DNA of 28,563 bases from JAWXVE01 sp044425555 (lineage in GTDB: Bacteria > Bacillota > Clostridia > Lachnospirales > Lachnospiraceae): positions 1 to 28,563 of the forward strand of contig JAWXVF010000017.1 in NCBI GenBank assembly GCA_044425555.1, given 5' to 3'. This document shows positions 1 through 7,614 of this stretch, piece after piece. A program made the position numbers and the translations under genes. The number at the start of each line of letters is the position of its first letter. Position 1 is the first letter of the stretch. The notes under the pieces were generated by a model. That model saw only the letters and a list, made by a program, of their open reading frames with translations, was not told the origin of the DNA and ran no database searches.

Positions 1-752
1 CCTTCAGCAAATGGTTCGTCCATCGCTGCCATTGTATTCCAGTTTTGTCCATTACCTGATTCTAATGCTGGCATAAATTCTGTATATGGATAATTAGGCC
101 ACTCATCTTTCATTCCACATGCAATTCCCATAAAATTGGAATTACTTGCACCATAGTAATCTTGTAATGCTTTTGCTACTTCTGTGAATTCATTCCATGT
201 TTGAGGTACTTCTACACCTACTTCTTCAAACATATCTTTCCAGTAATATACATATTCATATCCCGCTGTTACAGGAACTCCTAATACCTGCCCATTTAAT
301 GCATAACCCTCTGCCAATTCATTATTTACATATGCTTGTGTACCTGATAGGTCAATTAAATAATCTTTAAATCTGCTTAATGTAAATGTCTTATTAAACA
401 TCACATCTGGCAGTTGATTCGCTGATGCTCTCATTTTCATAGTATTCCAATACTCACTATCATCTTTAATCTTTTCTACTTCAATTTCTATATCTGGGTA
501 TACTTCTTGGAATTTACTAATCATATCATTTGACTCAATAAAATCATTTAAATTATTATCCCAAATAGCAAATGTAATGGTACCAGATAATGTTTCTGCA
601 GTAGTGGTAGTTGTAGAATCTGTAGTTACAGTCGAATTACCTCCACTATTACTATTAGAATTGGCATCACCACCACTTCCCCCACATCCAGTTAGTATTG
701 TTGTTAATGTTACTGTTGCAGCTATTAAAACTGCTAATTTTTTTTGTTTCAT
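1..752 (-). CDS. ABC sugar-binding lipoprotein, N-terminal part (3' end outside window)
   Basis: This is the first 250 codons of an extracellular solute-binding protein of the carbohydrate ABC importer class; the rest runs off the left edge. The start ATG is preceded by AAAAGGAGGAAATTGAT, a strong ribosome binding site. A hydrophobic signal peptide ends in the lipobox LTGC (Cys about residue 23), followed by a Gly/Ser/Asn/Thr-rich linker and then TITFAIWDNN, the usual first strand of family 1 binding proteins. Further along, ADQ-like segments read NQLPDVMF and YEYVYYWKDMFEEVGVEVPQTWNEF, which match the 'P D v...' and 'yYnKdlF...gl..P.TW.ef' pattern of this family. The substrate cannot be told from this part. 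It is transcribed away from the AraC-type regulator encoded just upstream on the same strand, which probably controls it. The permease genes would be expected outside the window. Confidence 0.9.
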   Translation of the reverse strand, partial: MKQKKLAVLIAATVTLTTILTGCGGSGGDANSNSNSGGNSTVTTDSTTTTTAETLSGTITFAIWDNNLNDFIESNDMISKFQEVYPDIEIEVEKIKDDSEYWNTMKMRASANQLPDVMFNKTFTLSRFKDYLIDLSGTQAYVNNELAEGYALNGQVLGVPVTAGYEYVYYWKDMFEEVGVEVPQTWNEFTEVAKALQDYYGASNSNFMGIACGMKDEWPNYPYTEFMPALESGNGQNWNTMAAMDEPFAE

Positions 753-819
753 ATCAATTTCCTCCTTTTCTTCATACTCTTACTTTAGCAGTTTTCAATT
801 TTTCTTACTTTGTTATATT

Positions 820-887
820 GTTAGTTTTATTGATTAATAGTTATTATTCCTCTCTATTCTTCTTGTTTTATCGTTAGTTTTATTGAT
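820..887 (-). promoter_or_regulatory. 15-bp direct repeat upstream of binding-protein gene, candidate AraC-type regulator site
   Basis: The 15-mer GTTAGTTTTATTGAT occurs at 820-834 and again, identically, at 873-887, a spacing of 53 bp or about five helical turns. On the coding strand it reads ATCAATAAAACTAAC. The proximal copy lies directly upstream of a TATAAC hexamer (812-817) that could be a -10 element; the matching -35 position is a poor match to TTGACA. Direct repeats next to a weak promoter are what AraC-type activators usually use, and the neighbouring gene encodes such a protein. The repeat is observed; its function is inferred. Confidence 0.45.
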
Positions 888-895
888 ATTTCGTA

Positions 896-3166
896 TTATT
901 TCCTATAAGTAGTTGGACTCATTCCCACTTCTTTTTTAAACACCCTATTAAAATGTTCCACATTCTTATACCCTACCATCTCTGCAATTTCATACACTTT
1001 AAAGTTTGTACTTTTTAATAAATCTTTTGCTTTTTGTATTCGTAAGTCTGTTAAAAATCCTGTAAATGTTTCTCCTGCTTCCTTAGTAAAACGATTTGTA
1101 AAATATTTTTCATTTAAACCAACGTATTCCGCTACTTCTTTTACAGATAAACTTGCATCTTCATAATGATCAATAATATATCGTTTTGCCTTTACAATTA
1201 TATGAACTTCACTTTTTTCTATGCTCGCTTCACAATATTCCAATATCCAATTCAAAAAGTTAGTAATCCATAATCGTAAGGATTTTGCATCTTCAATTCT
1301 TTCAATTTTATATATATAATTATGTCTTTGTCCAAATATATCAACTAAGCTATCTTGTCCTTCTTCTAAACGTTTTGCTACTGCAATTATTATTGCAAAA
1401 GTTTTCTCTCTCATTCTCTGTATTTCCATTACATGAAAAGATTCAAATAATTTTTCTCTCTCTACTACCATATTCTTTTCATCACTAATACATAGAGCAT
1501 TCGCTAAAAGATTTAATTCCTTTACTTCTTGCATTATATATTCTAAATCTATCCATGGATTTTCCAATTCTATTAAAGTTACTTTATTTTCCAAATATCT
1601 ACACACCAAATACTCTTCTATTTTAGATGTTGTGAGATTCAATACTTCCAATTCATCTTGCTTCGTTCCAATACAAGCAAAGGTTGTGACATCTAAATCT
1701 TTTTTCACCACATCTTGCAATTCAGTTACCATTCGTTTAATATTATATTGATAGTCCAATTCTAAGATTCTATAGTACAAATATACTACATTAGCATTAG
1801 CTACATATTCATTACAATGTGTTGCATATCTTGAATTGTATTGGAACGCTTTTACTACTGACTCCATGATGTACGTCATATTAGTTTTTTTCTTATCATA
1901 ACTAATATAGATCCCTATAATCACATACGAATAATTAAACTTGTCTTTATATTCTTTCTTTATGTAATCCGTAATAGTTCCTGTATTCATTATTTCATTG
2001 TAATAATCTGCAAAGCTCCTCTCCGAATCATGTGAATTTTCCTCATACTCTTCTTTAAAAGCTCGTAAACTCTTTACCATTCCATTATATTGATGTATTA
2101 CATTTCTAATTTCATATTGTCCTTCTGGTACGATATAAGTATTTAGATTACCAGATTCCACTTCTGCTAATCCATTATGAACTTTTTCAATTGGTATAAT
2201 AATATTCCTCCAAAAAAATCGTGAATAATATCCAACTAAAATAAATACCACTAGTGCTACCAACAAGACCCACACGATAATTTCCCTGTAAGTTTCTGTC
2301 AATTCTTCTTCTGTTATATAATTGTTTATATACCAAGTACTTCCAGAAATTTCTACTGGTGTACTAATACACACAATATTTTTTTGCATTATCATTTCAT
2401 CCGTACTATTAGGCGTATATATATTCAAACCGTTTTCATCAATAATCTCTGTAATACCTAATTTATTTTTTCCTCTTAAATATTGATTATTATTATTTTT
2501 TATTCTTTCTGTTATAGACGAATGATAATATAATTGTACCACCTCTATTAACTCTTCCTTATACATACTAATTTGAGGCGATAGCAAAAAAATTAATATA
2601 AACGAATTATTACTTCCCCCTTTATATAAGTCATTAATGCCCACAGTAGTATAACTACCAACCATCACTTTATCTTTATTCTTCAATGCATCTTGATACC
2701 ATTTTTCACTTGTCACATCTAATTTTTCCCGATTAATATAACTTTTCATATGAATATCTACACCCTGTTTCATATAAAAATAAAGCGAAATTATATTTTG
2801 ATCTGGTTCTATATATAATTTCGATATTGTATCCAACTCCAAAAGAGCATAATAACTTTGACTACTATTATTTGTATTAGCCAAGGTTGCATTTTTTACT
2901 ATTTCTAAATCATTAGCATATACTAGACTTGCTAATCGCATAGACATTTGTTTAATATCAGATGTTAATTCTACAACAATTGTCTCTTGCATCTGCTCTA
3001 TATTTTCAATTGCCTGTTGTTTAAATTCTCTATACAACATTACTAAAACAACCATTAATATGCTACAGATTGGTAATATCACTAATAATCGAAACATCAA
3101 GTTATATGCCGTCTTTAATTTTACATTATTACATATTATTCGATACTTTTTTATTAACTGACGCAT
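896..3166 (-). CDS. Membrane-bound AraC-family regulator with extracellular sensor domain
   Basis: A 756-residue one-protein sensor-regulator. From the chosen ATG: a short basic N-terminus, TM1 at about 26-45 (FRLLVILPICSILMVVLVML), an extracellular region of about 250 residues that looks like a Cache-type ligand-binding domain, TM2 at about 296-314, a HAMP-like stretch to about 370, a central cytoplasmic region without a recognisable motif, and a C-terminal AraC DNA-binding domain of about 100 residues with two helix-turn-helix units (SLSVKEVAEYVGLNEKYF and YEIAEMVGYKNVEHFNRVFK, ending GMSPTTYRK). This layout is common for regulators of neighbouring sugar importers in Clostridia and Paenibacillus. 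A GTG at 3202, 8 bases after an AGGAGG inside the upstream gene, would add 12 residues and is a real alternative; I prefer the ATG at 3166 after GGGGGAAGAGAT. It follows the MATE gene closely (19 bp), so the two are probably cotranscribed. Confidence 0.88.
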   Translation of the reverse strand: MRQLIKKYRIICNNVKLKTAYNLMFRLLVILPICSILMVVLVMLYREFKQQAIENIEQMQETIVVELTSDIKQMSMRLASLVYANDLEIVKNATLANTNNSSQSYYALLELDTISKLYIEPDQNIISLYFYMKQGVDIHMKSYINREKLDVTSEKWYQDALKNKDKVMVGSYTTVGINDLYKGGSNNSFILIFLLSPQISMYKEELIEVVQLYYHSSITERIKNNNNQYLRGKNKLGITEIIDENGLNIYTPNSTDEMIMQKNIVCISTPVEISGSTWYINNYITEEELTETYREIIVWVLLVALVVFILVGYYSRFFWRNIIIPIEKVHNGLAEVESGNLNTYIVPEGQYEIRNVIHQYNGMVKSLRAFKEEYEENSHDSERSFADYYNEIMNTGTITDYIKKEYKDKFNYSYVIIGIYISYDKKKTNMTYIMESVVKAFQYNSRYATHCNEYVANANVVYLYYRILELDYQYNIKRMVTELQDVVKKDLDVTTFACIGTKQDELEVLNLTTSKIEEYLVCRYLENKVTLIELENPWIDLEYIMQEVKELNLLANALCISDEKNMVVEREKLFESFHVMEIQRMREKTFAIIIAVAKRLEEGQDSLVDIFGQRHNYIYKIERIEDAKSLRLWITNFLNWILEYCEASIEKSEVHIIVKAKRYIIDHYEDASLSVKEVAEYVGLNEKYFTNRFTKEAGETFTGFLTDLRIQKAKDLLKSTNFKVYEIAEMVGYKNVEHFNRVFKKEVGMSPTTYRK

Positions 3167-3185
3167 ATCTCTTCCCCCACTACTC

Positions 3186-4586
3186 CTACAACTTGATCTC
3201 ACTCCACCTTCCTCCTGCTAACCTCTTCATTGCAAAAGTCAAACGAATCATTTGATCAATCATTAAGGCAAACCAAGCCCCATAGATTCCAAAGGATAAT
3301 ACAAAGCATAATAAATACGTTGACAAAGGACGTACCACTGCCACACTTAACAATGCAGTCATCGCTACGTATCTAGAATCTCCTGCTCCACGCAAACACC
3401 CACTTGATACTAATTGTGAAGTTTGTAGATGCGTAGAACACGCCATAATAATTAAGATATTAGCACCCATAGCGATAATCTCTGGATCCTCGCTAAAGAT
3501 TTGAATTAATACATTCCTACCTGTATAGAAGAAAATACACAATCCTGTAGAAACAATAAAGGCAACCCTCTGCCCTACTTTTCCATACATCTTTGCTAGT
3601 ACAACTTGCTTCGCTCCAAGCATTTGCCCTACTAAGCTAGAAGCTGCAATAGAGAATCCGTCTCCAAAGGAAAACGAAAGATTCAATATTGTCATACAGA
3701 TTAAATGCGTTGCATACGATACTGTTCCTAATTTAGCCGCCAACATTCCATAGAGCATAAACCCTATTCTTAGAAAAATCTGTTCTACCAATGCACTACT
3801 AGATACTTGAAAAACAGACTTCAGGGAATGTAACGTTACCTTTTCTTTGTAGGCAATAAAAATATTTAGATAACTTTTCTTACGAAACAATGTAATAATC
3901 GCAACTAGACACGCCACCATACAACCAATTGTTGTTGCTAGTGCAGCACCTTTTATCCCTAGCTTAGGAAATCCCAGTTTGCCATTAATTAACACATAGT
4001 TAAAAAAGATATTCGTAATATTGGCAATCATATTAGTAACCATAGTAATCTTCGTATTACCACATCCACGATGTGCAGCATTAATAATAATATTAATTCC
4101 TTGAAAGAAAATACTAACAGAAATAATCCGAAAATAAATAATTGCATCGTCTAAGTAATGTAACTCCGCACCTGCCAAGCGTAAAAGTGGATTTGCCACA
4201 GCAATCCCTACTATAGCCATAATAATCCCAAAGAATAGACCAACTAACAAACTTTCCTTAAGCACCATATTCGCAGATTCTCTGTTGTCTTCTCCTTTTC
4301 TTCTAGCTACCACCGCTGTAACTCCTACATTTAAAGAAAAGAAAATGGCAAATAATAAAAATTTGGGTTGACTAGTAATACCAACAGCAGCAATCGCATT
4401 AGTTCCCAAAGTACTAACCATAAAAGTATCTACTACATTAACAAGACACATTAACAACGCTTCTAACACACATGGCCACGCCATTTTTAGAAAATTAGTA
4501 TACGCTTCTTTAGACGACAAAATCTCCTCATCTATGTTACTTTTTACCATACTCTTAGTACTAAAATAATAACCAATAGACCACAT
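3186..4586 (-). CDS. MATE-family multidrug/metabolite exporter
   Basis: A 466-residue integral membrane protein with about 12 hydrophobic helices in two similar halves. The N-terminal half begins FLKMAWPCVLEALLMCLVNVVDTFMVSTLG and has AAVGITSQP, the classic MATE opening (loop of TM1/TM2 with D-x-x-MVs-LG and AvgitsQ). Length is normal for the family (about 440-480). These proteins exchange Na+ or H+ for cationic or other small molecules across the cytoplasmic membrane; the substrate cannot be read from sequence. The start is supported by AAAGAGGAGAGAATC-ATG; an internal Met at residue 13 is less well placed. It lies 51 bp after the TauE/SafE gene and 19 bp before the AraC-type regulator, on the same strand. 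Confidence 0.9.
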   Translation of the reverse strand: MWSIGYYFSTKSMVKSNIDEEILSSKEAYTNFLKMAWPCVLEALLMCLVNVVDTFMVSTLGTNAIAAVGITSQPKFLLFAIFFSLNVGVTAVVARRKGEDNRESANMVLKESLLVGLFFGIIMAIVGIAVANPLLRLAGAELHYLDDAIIYFRIISVSIFFQGINIIINAAHRGCGNTKITMVTNMIANITNIFFNYVLINGKLGFPKLGIKGAALATTIGCMVACLVAIITLFRKKSYLNIFIAYKEKVTLHSLKSVFQVSSSALVEQIFLRIGFMLYGMLAAKLGTVSYATHLICMTILNLSFSFGDGFSIAASSLVGQMLGAKQVVLAKMYGKVGQRVAFIVSTGLCIFFYTGRNVLIQIFSEDPEIIAMGANILIIMACSTHLQTSQLVSSGCLRGAGDSRYVAMTALLSVAVVRPLSTYLLCFVLSFGIYGAWFALMIDQMIRLTFAMKRLAGGRWSEIKL

Positions 4587-4637
4587 GATTCTCTCCTCTT
4601 TATACGTACACTACTCCATTAAAATAATCCTCTTTTT

Positions 4638-5426
4638 TTATAAAAATTGATAAATATTATAAACATTAATTACAATCATAACTACCATAAGACCAATAAA
4701 TAATTTACTTACTATTTGTTCCGTAATCCGATTATTCAAATCTCGACCACATTTCCCACCTAGAATCCCACCAATCACCATGAGTACTAATAAAAAAACC
4801 GAAAATTCAGGAACGCTTTTTGTTGCAATCGTAGATAATAAACTAGTTAATTGAGAGAAAAAGATCATATACAAAGATGTTTCTGCTGCTGTTTTCATAT
4901 TCATTGAGAAGAAGAAAAACAATACTACAAGATTAATAGGTCCTCCACCAATACCAAGAAATGCCGATAAAATTCCTAACACCGCTCCAATAATAACGCA
5001 CATTATTCTATTCTTTAATTCATATGTATGTATTTTATCCTTATAAATAGTATAGACTAATGTTCCAATGGTAACCACAGTAAGACATGAGGCTTGAATC
5101 GCTCCAATTCTATTAGGATCTGCACTCATAGCCTGAATCATACTATACATTGACTTACCAATTAATCCACCAAGAGCTGCACCTGCTGCCATAGGAATAC
5201 TAATCTTATTATCAATATTAGAAACACCACTAGTCTTCATCTTAATTACAGAATATGTAGTCATGGACAAAACTGTACATCCAGAGAGAAAACTTATAGT
5301 ATTCACATCCATGACTCCAAAAGTATCTAATAGAGGTTTAATAATAACACCTCCTCCGATTCCACATATAGCACCAATAATAGAAGCACCAAAACAAATG
5401 ATAAAAAATAATACGTTAATCACCAC
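4638..5426 (-). CDS. TauE/SafE-family anion permease
   Basis: A 262-residue membrane protein with about eight hydrophobic segments. Both halves carry the repeated family signature: GAICGIGGGVIIKP near residues 18-33 and GILSAFLGIGGGPINL near 150-167. The family includes exporters or importers of sulfite, sulfoacetate and related organosulfur anions, although many members are uncharacterised. The start is a GTG doublet (GTGGTG) just after AGAGGAG; the second GTG, one codon in, has a slightly better spacing. It begins 14 bp after the sulfatase maturase gene, so a role in moving sulfite/sulfate or an organosulfur compound is a reasonable inference but not shown. Confidence 0.88.
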   Translation of the reverse strand: MVINVLFFIICFGASIIGAICGIGGGVIIKPLLDTFGVMDVNTISFLSGCTVLSMTTYSVIKMKTSGVSNIDNKISIPMAAGAALGGLIGKSMYSMIQAMSADPNRIGAIQASCLTVVTIGTLVYTIYKDKIHTYELKNRIMCVIIGAVLGILSAFLGIGGGPINLVVLFFFFSMNMKTAAETSLYMIFFSQLTSLLSTIATKSVPEFSVFLLVLMVIGGILGGKCGRDLNNRITEQIVSKLFIGLMVVMIVINVYNIYQFL

Positions 5427-5440
5427 TCTTCTCCTCTTTC

Positions 5441-6580
5441 TTATTCCTGATTCTGTTTCTGTTGTCCTTGCTGAAATTGCTGTACTAATTCTTCTAAGAA
5501 AGGATAGGCGTATTCATAAAATTGTTGGTACGATTTACAGAAATAATTCCTACTACGTTCCTGTTCATTAGTTGGTTCACAATTTCTCCTACATCCATTT
5601 CGACAAAGGGGATACCACTTACACTGACCACACTCATCAGGAATTGGTAGCGATTGCTGTACAAATGCCAGCTCTTCTCGTCTTGCATTAATCTCATCTA
5701 CTGAATCTTCCACTAGATTCCCTAACTTCCACTCATCTAGAACATAAAAATCGCATGGATACGCACTTCCATCTGCTTCAATACACAAATATCTTCCACA
5801 AACACCTGCCATTGCACAACTTTCTGGCATTTGTCTACATAAAAGACCTAACAAATTTTCAAAAAAACGATTGTATACGTATTTTCCTTCACGCATGTCA
5901 CGATACCACTTTTTAAAAGATGCAACCAAAAAATCGCCATACAAATCAGGAGTCAAAGAATATTCTTCTTCCCCTGGTGGTTTTCCAATAGGATCTAAAC
6001 ATTCAATGTATTGTTGATATCTAAGTCCATTCCTTTTATAAAAGTTGTAAATCTTATTCATATTCACAGCTGTCTCTCTATGTACTACTGTTAAAATATT
6101 AAATTCTACTTGATGCTTCTTCAATAATTCAATAGAGTTCATAACAGTATCAAATGTTCCATTTCCATTTGCATCTATGCGATATTGATCATGAACCGCT
6201 TGAATACCATCTAAAGAAATTCCAATTAAGAATTCATGCTGATGAAAGAAATCTACCCACTCTTCATCTAGCATATACCCATTAGTCTGTAATGCAAAAT
6301 TCACTTTACACTGATTCACATTTAACTCTTCTACATATTCTACCATTTTCTTAAAATAAGGAAGTCCTGCTAAAGTGGGTTCTCCCCCTTGAAATGCAAT
6401 GGTACAAAAATCTTCTACATAATCAAATGATCGCTTTAACACCATATATAAAGTATCTTCTGACATAATTCCATGGTTGGCAACTTCTCTATGTTCCATT
6501 TCATCCACATAAAAGCAATACTTACATCGCATATTACAATTACCAGATGCTGGTTTAATCAATAAACTTAATGGCGGCAT
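5441..6580 (-). CDS. Anaerobic sulfatase-maturating enzyme (radical SAM/SPASM)
   Basis: A 379-residue radical SAM enzyme that would oxidise the active-site Cys or Ser of a sulfatase to formylglycine in the cytoplasm. The radical SAM cluster ligands are C15, C19 and C22 (CNMRCKYC); FQGGEPTL near 64-71 is the SAM-binding GGEP motif. The C-terminal SPASM domain has C255, C261, C276, C317, C320, C326, C330 and C348, and D277 in the segment YPCDFYVLDEWKLGN. From memory, these positions coincide with the auxiliary cluster ligands and the proposed catalytic Asp277 of the Clostridium perfringens enzyme, so the assignment is firm. A Q-rich tail (from about 367) is an extension. No sulfatase is encoded in the window. 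It sits between an unknown membrane protein (69 bp upstream) and a TauE/SafE permease (14 bp downstream). Confidence 0.93.
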   Translation of the reverse strand: MPPLSLLIKPASGNCNMRCKYCFYVDEMEHREVANHGIMSEDTLYMVLKRSFDYVEDFCTIAFQGGEPTLAGLPYFKKMVEYVEELNVNQCKVNFALQTNGYMLDEEWVDFFHQHEFLIGISLDGIQAVHDQYRIDANGNGTFDTVMNSIELLKKHQVEFNILTVVHRETAVNMNKIYNFYKRNGLRYQQYIECLDPIGKPPGEEEYSLTPDLYGDFLVASFKKWYRDMREGKYVYNRFFENLLGLLCRQMPESCAMAGVCGRYLCIEADGSAYPCDFYVLDEWKLGNLVEDSVDEINARREELAFVQQSLPIPDECGQCKWYPLCRNGCRRNCEPTNEQERSRNYFCKSYQQFYEYAYPFLEELVQQFQQGQQKQNQE

Positions 6581-6649
6581 ATGACATCCTCTTTTCTCTT
6601 ATTGTACTACCTACTTCATTCCTTACATTGTATTACATCATACTACCTA

Positions 6650-7408
6650 TTATTCATTACTCTCTAATAGCATATCAAGAAAGTATTGCGTTCTATCTAA
6701 GCGCCTTGAATTCACAACTACTCCAGCTACCACGTCCTTCTCAATAAATGCATATTCCTCTAATAATGGTGAATCTTCACTTAATACAATACCAATTGCC
6801 ATAGGCTCTGCCATTCCCTCTTTCTCTCTTGCATTGTATTCAGGAAATTCATATGATATTTCTCCACTGCTTAATAATGCATCACGTTGTGCAAAATATT
6901 GTGCATCAATATAATAAAAATATGGTTCATACATTGCTATTTCCTCTTCCGTCATAAGTGTCTGTAAATCTAAGAACATCTCACTCATGCACAGATTAGA
7001 AAAAGTGGTATAATCTGTTATAACCATATCAATTTCACTCGCTCCCATCATAACAGATAACTTTTGTTGGTAACTAATAAAATTCATATCTTGTACAGCA
7101 TAATCCATATAAATAGTTGCATCTAATAATAGGCTTTCTTTGTCTAAATCAATAGCAGTACCTTCTATAAGTCTTGTTTCTAACTCTCCCTTTCCTTCTT
7201 CCACTTGTAGTGCATTAATCAAGAAAGCACAAAAAGCCACCTCTTTACTAGTTAATGAGGAATATACTAAACTACTAATTATCCACACTCCTACAACAAC
7301 ACTAATTACGTGCCATTTATAATAATACGTATAATACGCAATTCGTTCTTTTAAAGGTGCATCCTTAATCTTATTAACTTCGTCTCTAAATTCATCCATA
7401 ACTGGCAT
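6650..7408 (-). CDS. Membrane-tethered protein of unknown function
   Basis: I do not recognise a named family. The 252-residue protein has a cytoplasmic amphipathic N-terminus (VNKIKDAPLKERIAYYTYYYKWH) followed by one membrane helix at about 32-50 and a large extracellular part, with no lipobox and no cleavage site. The 'KER..Y...YYKWH' opening resembles that of uncharacterised proteins I have seen in Lachnospiraceae. The extracellular part contains SEIDMVITDYTTFSNL...MFLDLQTLMTEEE, similar in style to the hinge/lobe segments of periplasmic binding proteins, so it may be a tethered ligand-binding domain; this is inference. It is the first gene of the left-hand minus-strand group, with its own predicted promoter, and precedes the maturase gene by 69 bp. 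Confidence 0.75.
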   Translation of the reverse strand: MPVMDEFRDEVNKIKDAPLKERIAYYTYYYKWHVISVVVGVWIISSLVYSSLTSKEVAFCAFLINALQVEEGKGELETRLIEGTAIDLDKESLLLDATIYMDYAVQDMNFISYQQKLSVMMGASEIDMVITDYTTFSNLCMSEMFLDLQTLMTEEEIAMYEPYFYYIDAQYFAQRDALLSSGEISYEFPEYNAREKEGMAEPMAIGIVLSEDSPLLEEYAFIEKDVVAGVVVNSRRLDRTQYFLDMLLESNE

Positions 7409-7459
7409 ATTACAACACCCTTCTTTCTACATATCCGACATTTTCTTTTAAGTATTTTC

Positions 7460-7488
7460 ATTGTAGCACATCTTTTACAGGATGGAAA
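7460..7488 (-). promoter_or_regulatory. Predicted promoter of the 7408 gene and downstream group
   Basis: On the minus strand a -35-like TTTCCA (7483-7488) is followed after 17 bp by TACAAT (7460-7465), which is preceded by TG one base away (TGCTACAAT), an extended -10. It lies about 50 bp ahead of the start codon and just after the terminator of the previous operon, where a promoter is expected. Confidence 0.5.
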
Positions 7489-7530
7489 TATAAAACACAT
7501 AATATTCACATAGGTATCATTATACTGCTA

Positions 7531-7572
7531 AAAAACCTAGCTAATGTACTACTTCTTCATTAACTAGGTTTT
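7531..7572 (-). terminator. Rho-independent terminator of the alpha-glucoside operon
   Basis: Arms AAAACCTAGCTAATG (7532-7546) and CATTAACTAGGTTTT (7558-7572) form a 15-bp stem with an 11-nt loop. The only mismatch is a G-U pair when read on the minus strand, and the stem runs into a stretch of six Ts on that strand. It lies 43 bp past the stop of the last glucosidase gene. Confidence 0.85.
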
Positions 7573-7614
7573 CTAAATGATTCCTTATTTATTCATGATA
7601 CTTTGTTCTTCTTT

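Noticed and set aside
577..837. Plus-strand open frame opposite the binding-lipoprotein signal and linker
   Set aside because: It is a low-complexity antisense shadow of the Gly/Ser/Thr linker and signal peptide, without a ribosome binding site.
5263..5571. 102-codon plus-strand open frame across the TauE/SafE-maturase junction
   Set aside because: It is opposite two well-supported genes and has no domain or start signal.
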